Of a stretch of DNA of 64,000 bases, positions 11,036-21,199 are shown piece by piece. The position numbers were made by a program, and so were the translations under genes. This stretch comes from Athripsodes cinereus (taxonomy: Eukaryota; Arthropoda; Insecta; Trichoptera; Leptoceridae): contig OX388322.1 of NCBI GenBank assembly GCA_947579605.1, forward strand, positions 5,084,001-5,148,000. Reading direction: 5' to 3'. The notes beneath the pieces are model-generated. The model searched no databases and had not been told where the DNA came from. It saw nothing but the letters and a program-made list of their open reading frames with translations. The first letter of the stretch is position 1. Each line of letters starts with the position of its first letter.

Positions 11036-11340
11036 GTCCCTCGTAAAGAATAGGTCTAATCCTTTTTTTGAAGTTTTTGAGTGTCTTGTAACAGGCAAGT
11101 GTTCGAAAAACCGCACAAGACAATTATTAACATTTAGCATTCAGTGATGAGACTTACTACCGATCCCAAATGTCTTATAATTCAGTGATAAGGCTTACCA
11201 CCGATCCCAAATGTCTAATAATTCAGTGATAAGGCTTACCACCGATCCCAAATGTCTTATAATTCAGTGATAAGGCTTACCACCGATCCCAAATGTCTTA
11301 TAATTGTACTCACAAGTGGAGTTGCCAGCTGACCAGCTAC
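11036..11340 (-). repeat. Rep-A copy with an internal 41-bp x4 array
   Basis: The copy includes 'gagtgtcttgtaacaggcaa', then four tandem 41-bp units (11139-11302), then 'actcacaagtggagttgccagc'. The array arose by amplification of one internal Rep-A segment (the 'ttcagtgat..ggcttaccacc' block). Confidence 0.75.
11139..11302. repeat. 41-bp tandem repeat, 4 units
   Basis: Each unit begins 'attcagtgataaggcttacc' and ends 'aaatgtcttata'. Units 2 to 4 are almost identical and unit 1 differs at three positions. The array lies inside a Rep-A copy. Confidence 0.9.
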
Positions 11341-11344
11341 TAAT

Positions 11345-13555
11345 CTATAACTTTAATATAAAAGAGTCTAAACCTTTTGGTATTTCACTTATTTTCTCTA
11401 TTTATCCATCCCCTTACTTTAAATTTCTTGCGGAGTAGACAGAGAAAATGGAACGCAAATTTGACCTGTCCTTGCACTTTTTTTTGCTTCATTCTCAAAT
11501 ATTCAGTTCCCCACACATGAACGCCAATTTTAACTCTCCATTTGAAGTTTTTATAATATCATAATAATATTTTTTACAGCCTTAAATATAGCATTTTAAC
11601 AATTTAAATTCATATTTGTAAACTTAATACTACCTCACTGGATTTGCACCCGTATCGAGGCAATATTTAATGTAACAAATATAATAAAAAAAAAATGTCG
11701 TAAGACCTAATTGACTGGCTTTCAGAACAAGAAAATTTGGTGGTCACATAACGTTACAAATAAAGCTCATTTCGCTTTCAAGAAATATTTACAATCTAGT
11801 ATTTAACAAATATCAAATTAATATACTAGAAAATAAATCAGCGATTCTAACTTAGTCGACATTCCAACTAAATATCTTCTAAGTCGTAAAACTACACACT
11901 TTTGTATGATACTCTTACTCTTAAGATTAGACATTCTATTTTCATGAGAAGGTTTGAATTTTATGTTTCTAAAATACTTGATTAAGATTGAATGTGCTCC
12001 AAGACCACGTCAGTAGTAGTTCTCATGAGAAACAATAGAGAAAGAATATTATATACGCCAGAAAAGCAGAATGAGAAATCCGTCAAGATAATGAAAAAAC
12101 TCTCTGGAAGTTTTACACTTTATAATATTATATACATAGATAAGGTTTTAAAGTTGTTAATTAGTTTTATTCCTAGGCGAACTTTGTTTTTGAAATATAA
12201 GAACTTAAAGTTCTGTTTGGAACGCACGAACAATTTTTTTTATATAATGACAAGCCTGGGACACTTAAGTAAATGTATATATTCTATAAAGTTCTCCGTT
12301 GGACAAAAGCTCGATTTGGAAACTTAAAGTGGAAACAGGTCGTCTATTTCATACATAGCGCTCATTTACTGATTTATTTATTTTATTTATTAAATCTTTC
12401 AAGGAATAAACCGTCGACGCAGTAAATATTACAAGAATTGGTGTTACATAAAATATAGACCACAAGAGCCTCCTATATTACCACAACATATAAATTCGAA
12501 GCATCTAAAAACAAGGAAATAAATTATAATTACAATAACAGCAGATTAAGTAGAATTGAGTACCTACTCCTTTTATATTTTTTTTAAATATATTATGGAA
12601 GATAAGAACTAGGAGAACCGACCCCAAGTAAATGAGATAAAAGCGAGGGCGAAGGAGAAGAAGAAGATTGTCAAAAAAACGATGTATTGCAAAGAAAGAA
12701 GGCTTTGGATGTCGTTTGATTATCATCTTATGCATGTTTCTATTTACCTCCTGAAGTTCTTGAAGTTTTCATAAAAGACTGCTGTGATTAACACAGAGTC
12801 GTCTTCTGAATACAGAAAGCTTGTTTTTTAAACTATTCTCACGAGGAACTTTAACGGGATAAAGAAGAAACTAATGGGATGCCCAAAAAAATAGAACAAG
12901 AAATTTAGGGATAAAATAATAAAAATCTAAAAAAAAACTCGGATTAGAATAATCTGAAAACGGCAATAAACAAGATTCTTAAAATGAAATACCAAAGTCT
13001 TCAACCCTCTTAAGACAACAAGAAAAAGACATAATACGAGTATGTATATACTACGTGTGTAAAAACAGCAGCTTTTTGACATAGATTTTTTACATGATAA
13101 ACAAAATCCAAAAGTCTCTTGGGGTGGTGAAATGATCAAGTTGTATAAGTCACTTTCAGAAATCTCATCACCTTTCAATCAGACTTTAAAAATTCTGGAA
13201 ACTGATTTAAATCGCAGTTTGATAAATTAATTATGTTCTCCCTATCGTGACAATCCCCAGCGACGAAAGTAATTTCATTTATTTACGAAGTGTCTTCTAG
13301 AACTTGTCTCAGAAGTTTGAGACGATTCTATTGAGCGTGATCCTCATTTAAGACACCTTAACCGGGTTAGTTGGAAGACGTCGCATTTTAGCGATAAACT
13401 CACCCTCTGTACATTGAATTGTATAGCTGATATTTTCAATATTATAATTTTGTATTATTGTAAACAATGTAGTGATGAATAAAATAAATAAATAAAATAA
13501 AACAAAATATATTATTTTAAACTTAGACACTCCAAAACAAAACATAGGTTCCACG
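11345..13555. other. Long non-genic stretch; possible LINE tail near 12365-12480
   Basis: At 12365-12400 a (TTTA)n-rich run is followed by 'tcaaggaataaaccgtcgac', similar in style to LINE minus-strand 3' ends at 5276, 18300, 27735 and 63176. The open frames at 11992-12327, 12505-12735, 12927-13178 and 13348-13635 are AT-driven, lack domain features, and I do not call them genes. Confidence 0.4.
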
Positions 13556-13559
13556 GAGT

Positions 13560-13745
13560 CCAAGCAAAGAATGAGACCAGCCACAAAGTAAGTTTTTGAT
13601 TGTCCTGTAAAATCCCCAGGTTCGTAAAATTTCACGTAAAAGATAATAAAGATCTACAATTCATGGGTCGATGTAGATGAGGCATGCCACCCATGTTGAT
13701 TTTTTCATTATTAATTGGCACTTAGGATGAGGTAGCCAGCACTTT
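13560..13745 (-). repeat. Rep-A copy, reverse orientation
   Basis: It carries 'taagtttttgattgtcctgt', 'aggttcgtaaaa', 'gatgaggcatgccacccatg' and 'ggatgaggtagccagcac', in the order of the other reverse copies. Confidence 0.6.
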
Positions 13746-13925
13746 CAATGTATGTTAAAATTCATTCATTCATTCATCGCCCTCAACGCTCCTCTCGGAA
13801 GCACAGGGCAAAAACCAGCCTCCTCCATTCAGAGCGTCTCTGCGCCAGTTGCGTCACCTCTTTTCACGACATTCTCCGCGCTTTGATGTCGTTGTCATAG
13901 GAACGGTGTATTGTAAAAGAGGGAC
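13746..13925 (-). pseudogene. LINE 3' end (C-terminal codons plus TGAA tail)
   Basis: The minus strand translates as RKEVTQLAQRRSEWRRLVFA followed by LCFREER and a stop, typical of the extreme C-terminus of RTE/BovB-like or related LINE proteins. It ends in a short (TGAA)n run (plus strand 'cattcattcattcatcg' at 13764-13780). A second copy of the same 3' end lies at 24606-24715. Confidence 0.65.
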
Positions 13926-13974
13926 TCCAGGGCCGACGGAACCCTTGCGGACGGAAGAACAGTTTTAATTAACA

Positions 13975-14170
13975 AATCAGTTTTCCTCTCTGTGCCAAAA
14001 AAAGTTTAAAAAAATAGGATGGGTAGCATTGCACATAGCTCAGTGAAAGATGTTGACTATCTTTTTTACGTAATATTTTACTTTTTACAAGACATTTGCA
14101 TGTTTATCTCTTGCAGTTAGTCCGCTGACTACCCCACTTGTGGTATATACCGCGATGGTATAGTAGTAGT
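13975..14170 (-). repeat. Rep-A copy, reverse orientation
   Basis: It contains 'cctctctgtgccaaaaaaag', 'ggatgggtagcattgcac', 'tttacaagacatttgcatg' and, at the end, 'actaccccacttgtgg' with 'ccgcgatggtatagtagtag'. The orientation is mosaic, suggesting two joined fragments. Confidence 0.6.
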
Positions 14171-14507
14171 TTATTTGTTTCGACAACAAAATTCAATATT
14201 GAAATCAAGTAACAACATATTGATTCATTCATCAACCTTTATTGTATAGAATAGATAATTTATAGAAAAAAATTGTTATGCGACCAGACCCATCAGTGAT
14301 TTGAGACCTAAAGGAAAATAATTATTATTTATTAATCAAGTAACGGAAGTGCATTGTAGAATACTCAAAACATTCAAAATATTTTGAAGCTGTTACATGG
14401 TTGATCCTTCCAAAATAAATGATAATTATGCTATGATTTTTTTGACACAATTGGATGTCGGGAACTGGATTTTACTTACTATTATAGAAATGAAGATGTT
14501 AATTATA

Positions 14508-14770
14508 AATTTTGAACCACTCTAGATTAATCATTTCAAATTGATCATACTCACCGCTAGTCAACCTATTTGAATAGGTATTAACTAGGTAGGTATGTTG
14601 TATATGATACACATCCATATGTGAACTTTAGGAGTATTACATATATACTTCCATTTATATGGGTGTGTAATATATACAAAATACCTACCTAGTTAATACC
14701 TATTCGAATAGGTTAACTATTTGTGAGTGTGATCAATTTGGAATGATAAATCTTGAGTGGTTCAAAATAT
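14508..14770. mobile_element. Foldback MITE with long inverted arms
   Basis: The left arm starts TTTTGAACCACTCTAGATTA and the right arm ends with the complement (GAGTGGTTCAAAA). The arms continue through 'gtcaacctatttgaataggt', and an inner palindromic spacer holds 'tacctacctagttaatacc'. A related copy lies at 38632-38880 inside the intron of peptide gene 1. Confidence 0.75.
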
Positions 14771-15080
14771 GATAAATAAATTATAAGGTTTTCTAAATTT
14801 TAAACATTGCTCATATTTTCCATCATGTTTATTCGTTAATTTATATAAATTATTTTCATGTATTAACTCATTGTTGCTATTAAAGTATTAGGCTATTATA
14901 ATATGTTACAAATTCAAGGGAAGAAAAATTACGTAGAGAATTATTTACGCCATACATTTTTATTTCAATAAATATGCTATATAGAGAATTATACGAAATC
15001 AATGATTTATAGAATAATTATTGTAAATTAAAAAATTAATAAGTAAAAAATACTTAAGAGTTTTAAATTTCTTTATTTAT

Positions 15081-15121
15081 CAGTTACACGTGTTTCGGGT
15101 TGCAAGCCCATATTCATACTG
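15081..15121 (-). ncRNA. Hammerhead-like fold in left Penelope arm (A3-U8 core)
   Basis: This is the mirror copy of the motif at 17441-17481, in the sense orientation of the long Penelope ORF and downstream of its stop. See that entry for the stems. Confidence 0.55.
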
Positions 15122-15229
15122 ATTTATTGTTAGTTGGTATTACAATGATTAAGTGTACAGGTATAAGATGTATGTATGTTTCTAGGAAGTGATCTATTGT
15201 TTGGGTTGGTGTTATAGGGTGACTATGAG

Positions 15230-17197
15230 TTATGGAAGTGTAGGGTGTCCATGTGTTGTAGTGTTTGTGTTATTCTGGTATTTAAAGATGTCTAGGATGG
15301 GAGAGTGAATTAGGTGTATTTGTTCGTTTATTAATGTGTGTGCTCTTTTGTTAACTTCTATTTGTTCTAGTATGTTGAGTTTTTGACCTTTCTTGTGGCA
15401 GTGTAGTACTATTGGTTTGTCTTGTGGTGTGACGGTGTGATTGTGTTCGATGAGATGTTTTGCGAATTGTGATTTTTGTGGATGATTATTGCGCCAGTGT
15501 GATATGTGTTCTGTATGTCTTTCGGCTATGCTTCGTCCTGTCTGTCCGATATATTGCAAATTACAGCTGCCACATTTGAGTTCATATATGCCACTGTTTT
15601 TTATTTTTTCTATTTTGTCTTTTGTGTTTTTTAGTTGTGTGCCAATATTTTGTGTTTTGTATGCAGTGTTTATTCCTACTTTTTTCATTTCTTTTGATAT
15701 TTTTGTCGACACCGATTCGTAAAAGGTTATCGAGGTGAAGTACTTGTTTTCATTTGTGCTTGTTATAGGATATACGAGGTTTAATATTTTCTTGTGTTTG
15801 TGTTTTTCATGTAGTCTATCTATCGTTTGTTTTTTGTATCCATTATTTATTGCAATTGAGGTTATGGTGTTAAGTTCTTGTTTGTAGTTTATGTCGTTCA
15901 TAGGTGTGTTTATTAATCTGTGGATCATTGAGTTGTAAGCAGCTAGTTTGTGTGTCCAGGGGTGCATTGAGTTCATGTGTATTGTTGTGTCACAGTATGT
16001 CGGTTTTCTGTATATGCTGAATGAGTGTTTGTTGTTAGATCGTTCAATGGTAATGTCTAAAAAGTTTATTTTATTGTGTTCTTCTATTTCTAGTGTGAAT
16101 TCTATGTTTTTATGTAGTGTGTTTGCAGTGTTCAATAGTTGGGTTATTTGTCTTTCTGTTCCTTTGAAGGCTATGAGGATGTCGTCTACGTAGCGTTTGT
16201 AGTATATGATGTGTTTTTTTGCTATCTCTGTGTTGAGAAGTTTTTCTTCTAGTTTTTCCATAAATGCATCTGCTATTAGGTTACTGAGTGGTAATCCCAT
16301 TGGGAGACCTTCATTTTGTTGATATATTTTATTATTGTATTGGAAGTAGTTGGTTTTGGTGCAAATGTCTATAGTTTGTTTTATTTCTTCGGCTATTATA
16401 GGTTGTTTTTTCTTCTTTTGTAGTATTTCATCGATATATTGGAGACTTTCTTGTAAAGGAACGTTCGTAAATAAGTTTTTTACGTCTAGTGAGATAAGTT
16501 TGCAGTTATCTATGTTTTTATCTTTTATTGAGTGTATGAGTTCTGTGGAGTTCATTACAGTGTGTTTGGGTTTGTATTGTGTCATCATGTAAAATGTATT
16601 GTTGATGTTGCGTGCTAGTTTGTATGTTGGAGCGTTAACAAATGAGACGACGGGTCTGATAGGATGTCCAGGTTTGTGAATTTTCGGTTGTCCGTAGAGT
16701 AATGGTGCTTTTGGATTCATTTCGATCTGTCGGTATTTTTGTGATGTTTTTGGGAATAAAGCGTTGCATGAGTCGACTAGTTTCCGTACTTCTTTTGTCA
16801 ATTTCTTTGTAGGGTCTTTCTGTAGTATGGTAAAATCAGTAGGCTTCAGAAAGTCATTGACTTTATTATGATAATCATTATGTGTAAGGATAACTGTTGA
16901 GTTTCCTTTATCGGCTTTGGTTATGATAAGGTTTTCTTCTTTTACTTTTTTCTTTATGTTTTGTAGTGTTTTTTGTTCATTATTTTGAAATCTTTTGTAT
17001 TGTTGTTGTTTTATGGTTTCTGTTTTTATAATATTTGCGATGTTGTGTTTTGTTGTTATGGTGTTTTTTACGTTACTAAGGGCATTTTCGCAGTCTGTTG
17101 CTAAGATTTCTATTTGTTTGTTGGAGATTTGTTTTGTTGGGATGTTGTATTTGAATCCTTTGTTGAGTAGTTCTAGTTCTTGTTTCGAGAATACCAT
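15230..17197 (-). CDS. Penelope-like RT/GIY-YIG polyprotein, about 655 codons
   Basis: This is a retroelement replicase joining reverse transcriptase to a GIY-YIG endonuclease. Landmarks from N to C: ITKADKGNSTVIL, LLYGQPKIHKPGHPIRPVVS, LISLDVKNLFTNVPL (first catalytic Asp), GLPMGLPLSNLIADAFMEKL, YKRYVDDILIAF (catalytic YVDD), then near the C-terminus GIYELKCGSCNLQYIGQTGR with ERHTEH and FAKHLIEHNH. The frame is open with no internal stop. It can be extended 16 codons upstream to 17245, but that stretch crosses the junction with the sister copy, so I start at the Met at 17195-17197. Complete Penelope proteins are usually somewhat longer at the N-terminus, so a small 5' truncation is likely. 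The several plus-strand frames across it are shadows. Confidence 0.9.
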   Translation of the reverse strand: MVFSKQELELLNKGFKYNIPTKQISNKQIEILATDCENALSNVKNTITTKHNIANIIKTETIKQQQYKRFQNNEQKTLQNIKKKVKEENLIITKADKGNSTVILTHNDYHNKVNDFLKPTDFTILQKDPTKKLTKEVRKLVDSCNALFPKTSQKYRQIEMNPKAPLLYGQPKIHKPGHPIRPVVSFVNAPTYKLARNINNTFYMMTQYKPKHTVMNSTELIHSIKDKNIDNCKLISLDVKNLFTNVPLQESLQYIDEILQKKKKQPIIAEEIKQTIDICTKTNYFQYNNKIYQQNEGLPMGLPLSNLIADAFMEKLEEKLLNTEIAKKHIIYYKRYVDDILIAFKGTERQITQLLNTANTLHKNIEFTLEIEEHNKINFLDITIERSNNKHSFSIYRKPTYCDTTIHMNSMHPWTHKLAAYNSMIHRLINTPMNDINYKQELNTITSIAINNGYKKQTIDRLHEKHKHKKILNLVYPITSTNENKYFTSITFYESVSTKISKEMKKVGINTAYKTQNIGTQLKNTKDKIEKIKNSGIYELKCGSCNLQYIGQTGRSIAERHTEHISHWRNNHPQKSQFAKHLIEHNHTVTPQDKPIVLHCHKKGQKLNILEQIEVNKRAHTLINEQIHLIHSPILDIFKYQNNTNTTTHGHPTLP

Positions 17198-17232
17198 TTC
17201 TACCAAAAAACAATAAACCTCACAAATACCAC

Positions 17233-17334
17233 ATTCTCGAAACAAGAACTAGAACTACTCAACATCCTAGACATCTTTAAATACCAGAATAACACAAACA
17301 CTACAACACATGGACACCCTACACTTCCATAACT
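17233..17334 (+). pseudogene. Internally deleted Penelope sister copy
   Basis: The plus strand encodes FSKQELELLN fused in frame to ILDIFKYQNNTNTTTHGHP and a stop shortly after. Both segments match the two ends of the minus-strand protein exactly, so about 1.9 kb was lost between them. The 28-bp N-terminal segment forms a tight inverted repeat with 17165-17192. A template jump during reverse transcription would explain both the deletion and the head-to-head order. Confidence 0.8.
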
Positions 17335-17440
17335 TATAGTCACCCTATAACACCAACCAAAACAATAGATCACTTCCTAGAAACATACATACATCTTATA
17401 CCTGTACACTTAATCATTGTAATACCAACTAACAATAAAT

Positions 17441-17481
17441 CAGTATGAATATGGGCTTGCAACCCGAAACACGTGTAACTG
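17441..17481 (+). ncRNA. Hammerhead-like fold in right Penelope arm (A3-U8 core)
   Basis: Stem I CAGU (17441-17444) pairs with ACUG (17478-17481). The core reads AUGAAUA (17445-17451) and is followed by an extra U. Stem II is GGG/CCC with loop CUUGCAA. GAA follows at 17466-17468. Stem III begins A17469-U17476, C17470-G17475. The predicted cleavage nucleotide is A17477. Relative to canonical CUGAUGA, positions 3 and 8 are A and U, which can still form a Watson-Crick pair. Confidence 0.55.
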
Positions 17482-17539
17482 ATAAATAAAGAAATTTAAA
17501 ACTCTTTAAGTATTTTTTACTTATTAATTTTTTAATTTA

Positions 17540-18300
17540 AAAATGGAGTTTTACTCATTTAGTGAAAACAAAATTAGTGAAATTATTGTAAACATTTTCA
17601 AATTAGAATCGTTATCCATACAATAGGTATCTACCTAAAAAATAAATTAGTACCTACATAATTATATTACGTACAGTAGATAATTTACAAACAAATCTGA
17701 GTTAAGTTTAATTGTTCAACATAAATGAATTATATTTTTTTATACTATACGATGACACACTTGGACAATCACGGGAGTTTGTAAAGAGGTTAAAAATATT
17801 AATCATTCAATGATTGTTTGGCGGTACGAAGTTCGCTGGGTCAGCTAGTATTTTATAATGTGTAATCCTAACTTATAAAAGGCCAATTGGTTGATGACTT
17901 AATATATTTTTTTGAGAAAATCAGAAATTCGTGTTGCTAGTCTATACCACAAAGGTCATTGTTTATACCGGTAAATGCGAATAAGAAAAAAATAAAATAA
18001 GATAAAATATACACAAGAACAGAATATTGCTGACTACATTATGAATTATAAAATAATACACGAGAAACAATAATAAAACGGAAACCTTTTTAAAGGTAAA
18101 GAGTTTTTTCGGAGATATAAAATAAAACATCGCATTTTCTCTTCAGAAAACATGACCGAAAATTACTTCGGCAAGAGAATATCGGTGCACACAATAATAA
18201 TAAAAGTAATCCTGAATTTATCTCATTTGATCGAATAGCGCCGAATCATTTTCGCCAAGAATTTTATAGAATATTGGTTGTTGTCTTTATCACAGAATGT
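17540..18300. other. AT-rich non-genic stretch
   Basis: A 'aaattattgtaaa' string follows the Penelope element and may be shared with its left flank. No gene or transposon end is recognised. Confidence 0.4.
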
Positions 18301-18560
18301 TTTATTTATTTATTTTTATTTATTTACACTTTTACACGACGCAGGCAGAGCTTTTTATATGTCAAATTAGAAAAAAAAAAAAACAAACAACAACAATTTG
18401 ACAGACGATGACAAAAATACAGCTTGTAGCAGCGTTCACATAAATTGATGAAGAAAATTATACAAGTATTCCTGAATAAAACGTTATTTGTAGGTCCAAA
18501 AAGAAAATTAAGTTTAAAATGAATATTCAAACAAAAATGAAAAATAATAAAATGAGTCAG
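18300..18560 (-). mobile_element. Probable LINE 3' tail fragment
   Basis: A (TTTA)n-type run at 18302-18325 precedes 'cgacgcaggcagagcttttt' and 'atgtcaaatt'. A similar layout is present at 49535-49640 ('ggccagagccttttatatgt'). This fits the A-rich tail and 3' UTR of minus-strand LINE copies. Confidence 0.45.
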
Positions 18561-18817
18561 TCATACTAATAATAAATAATCAATTGAAAATGTCAGTTAC
18601 GGTTTTTGAGTCAAGAAATAATTAAGTTGCATAATATGTCGAAATTGTTCAAGACTTGTATTATTGCTTGTAAATTAGATTACATATTTTTTGTTTTTGT
18701 TTTGTGATAGATAGGGTTGTGTTCTATTAATCGTGCATTTGTTTTTATAACTTTTTTGTCAAAGGCTTTCAGCCGTATGATAATAATATAAACGTTCCTC
18801 AAGGCCTTCTCAATCGT

Positions 18818-19201
18818 TTGCAGCTGGCGTTCAACAGTGCTGCGCGGCTCATTTTCCGTAAGGGCAAAAGATGCCACATCACTCCCCTCTTAGAACGACT
18901 ACACTGGTTGAGGGTCGAGGAAAGGGTGACATTTAAGGTGTGCCTTTTGGTCTACAAGGTTATTAACAAAATGGCACCATCGTGCCTCACAGAGCTTTGT
19001 CCCCTTGACTGGACCACTAGAAGACCTCTGCGCTCTATGGAACTGGCCGTGAATAGACTTACTGAGCCCAATAGAGCCGGTAAGTCCAACTTCTACGAGA
19101 GGGCCTTTGGTGTTGTAGGACCAGTTATGTGGAATCGCCTACCGGTACTGCTGAGAGATGGTCAGACGGTCACTAGCTTCAGAGGCAAATTAAAAACTTA
19201 A
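18818..19201 (+). pseudogene. LINE ORF2 C-terminal fragment (CR1/L2-like)
   Basis: The translation contains FNSAARLIFRKGKRCHITPL, LLERLHWLRVEERVTFKVC, LLVYKVINKMAPSCLTELC and VMWNRLPVLLR, ending in FRGKLKT. This is the recognisable 'qnsAARli...hiTplL..LHWLpv..Ri.fKi..l.yk...g.aP.yl' post-RT region of CR1/L2/Daphne-like LINEs. The frame is open but covers only the last 127 codons; RT and endonuclease are missing. The downstream 'tcataaataaaataaaatg' and 'catcatcatc' simple repeats look like its 3' tail (to about 19290). Confidence 0.85.
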
Positions 19202-19309
19202 CTCTTCACTGGCGCCCTTGAGACGGTCTAGAGACTGTAAAACGGCGTCATAAATAAAATAAAATGATCCAAAATCATCATCATCAAATAAAAAACCGCA
19301 GAATCTCCA

Positions 19310-19580
19310 GTGAAGAATAAGTCTCCAAGTTTAACTGTTAGTTATCGAGTTTTCTGTAAGAGGAAGATATTCGTAAAATATCAAGTGTAAGGCATTGAAC
19401 ATTTTCAGTTTCAATAAGGTACGCCACCCTTTGTGAATATCTCCAAATATAACCTTTTCAATATTCTGAAAATATTATATTGAACTGCATTATAATAAAA
19501 TGAATAAATTCATATTTCCTTTATATAACTATACAATGACAGCAAATTCCACAAATGGGGTAAACAGAGGACCAGCGGTA
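19310..19580 (-). repeat. Rep-A copy, degenerate
   Basis: It has 'gttatcgagttttctgtaag', 'gaagatattcgtaaaata', 'caataaggtacgccaccc' and, downstream, 'caaatggggtaaacagag', in the order of the reverse copies but strongly diverged. Confidence 0.45.
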
Positions 19581-20590
19581 TGTAATACTCTCCTTGCCAA
19601 TATATAATCAAGACATTCAGGTTGAGTAACAAAACTCATCGGTGAATTTAAGACGAAAAGTGAAAAGACCAATAATTTGGCGTGTTAAAATTTCAATCAA
19701 AAATATTGGTTTTGCTGTTAGTTACTCAATAAGTAAATAAACATTCTGAATTGACGCAAATATGTTCACCGCAAAAAAGCACAAAAGGACTTTGAAGTTA
19801 CAACAATCTTTAAAATAGAAGAAAATGAAAACAGGGTGCGAATGTTTTTTGTTCCGTTTTGAAAGATATTTGTTAACAATAATAAAAGCATAAGTAAAGA
19901 TAGGAGTGCGTAGTCTCATACAACAACATCGAGAAATAACTGCGCGGTTTCCATATCCGATAAACCATTACGCACTTAAGCATCTTTGAAACTTTCTGTT
20001 CGATTTTTTTTTTGTTTTAATTGCCACGGAGCTTTTCTCTTTTATCCACAATGGAGTTTAAAAAAATAAATAACGACAAAATGCTCTATGTCACACATTC
20101 TAAATGTTTTCAACTTTATTTGGCATGGAGATAACGATTTGTACATTTCATTTTCTATTAATAAAATGGGCGACACATCTCACCACTGAATTATTGAGGT
20201 TGAAAATTAATGTCAAATGTGGGTTAGGTGCTTAGGTACCATAAAATATTAAAAAAATAATATTCATAATAAAAAAACTACTAAATCGAAAGATCGATGT
20301 TTTCAATTACAAAAAACCATCGACTTTTCGAAACATTTCTTCCATTATAGAAGTGATGGAAAAAATTATATCTCACTTTTTTATACTTTTATTATCATCA
20401 TCATTCTCTATGTACTGTGGGAAATGAAAATGGTATTCCCTGAAGAGGAAATGTGGAGAGAAGACGGTGAATGTAATATAAGACTCCAAACAGTAATGTT
20501 GTAGTGGTGGTAAGGTTGGTGGGAAGAAATAATAATAAAATAATATAAAGACTAAAAAACTTTCAAGGTTCTACTTAAGGAAGAAAGGAA
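19581..20590. other. Non-genic stretch
   Basis: No coding, RNA or repeat landmark was recognised; the short frames are AT-driven. Confidence 0.4.
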
Positions 20591-20654
20591 AACGAAGAAG
20601 TGGTATTAATATACTAGATTTATACCGTGTTACAAACAAACGAAAACTGGGGTG

Positions 20655-20870
20655 TGTAGGTACAGCTTGCCATGGAGAGACGAATGCTAGGCATTAGCTT
20701 GAGAGAAAAAATAAGAAATGAAACCATTCGACAAAAGACAAAAAAAGTCGACATTGTTGATAAAGTCTCCAAGCTGAAATGGTCAAGTGGGAGGACGAGA
20801 GGATGGCAATTGTCCAGATGAAGGGAAAACTGTGGTATCGTGTTGCACGAAATAGGAAAGTGTTGAAAAG
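20655..20870 (+). pseudogene. LINE C-terminal fragment
   Basis: The plus strand reads QLAMERRMLGISLREKIRNE and then TIRQKTKKVDIVDKVSKLKW, the widespread 'qramERrMLgisl.DrirNe.IR..tkv.Di......lkW.waGH' motif after the RT domain of RTE/Jockey-like LINEs. The following GH motif is disrupted. The frame has decayed at both ends. The minus-strand frame at 20694-20888 is a shadow. Confidence 0.75.
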
Positions 20871-21118
20871 TTTTGAAGAGGCATACATATATTCAGCAGT
20901 GGAGAGATAAGACGGCTATCAGTAGGTACCTAAGTAAGTTACTGAAGAAACAATCATCAAGTTGTCCAAAAACATCATTGTACATAGATGCCATCATTTT
21001 TATTTTCTGTTCGTACCTTTCTAGTATGGGATAAATCTGGATTTGGAATAAATTCTAAGACAATCCAGACACCCTCACATCAAGCAATATGCGTGTGTTG
21101 TGAAGATAAAAGGAGACG

Positions 21119-21195
21119 GAATCGAGTGAAATCGAACCCGGGTATCGTTCCAATTGAAGGCCCGAGACTCTTAAGGCTACCGACCACTTCAAAAT
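21119..21195 (-). repeat. Degenerate copy of the tRNA-derived SINE head
   Basis: On the minus strand, 'cggtagccttaagagtctcg' (box A region) is followed by 'gggttcgattt' (box B region), parallel to the intact copies at 27265, 36510 and 61911. The tail is not preserved. Confidence 0.5.
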
Positions 21196-21199
21196 AAGA

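Larger units (their letters stand above)
15024..17539. mobile_element. Penelope-like retroelement: full copy (-) head-to-head with internally deleted copy (+)
   Basis: Inverted arms of about 276 bp flank the coding region: left 15024-15299 and right 17263-17539. The minus-strand copy runs from about 17197 to 15024 and carries the long ORF. The plus-strand sister starts near 17233 with the same N-terminal codons (FSKQELELLN), then jumps in frame to the C-terminal codons ILDIFKYQNN and shares the 3' end. LTR-like terminal repeats, direct or inverted, are a known trait of Penelope elements. A hammerhead-like fold lies in each arm. Confidence 0.88.

Noticed and set aside
13348..13635. 95-codon minus-strand frame
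   Set aside because: It overlaps a Rep-A copy and has a hydrophobic low-complexity composition.
15489..16592. Plus-strand frames rich in Cys/Val/Phe
   Set aside because: Antisense shadows of the A-rich Penelope ORF.
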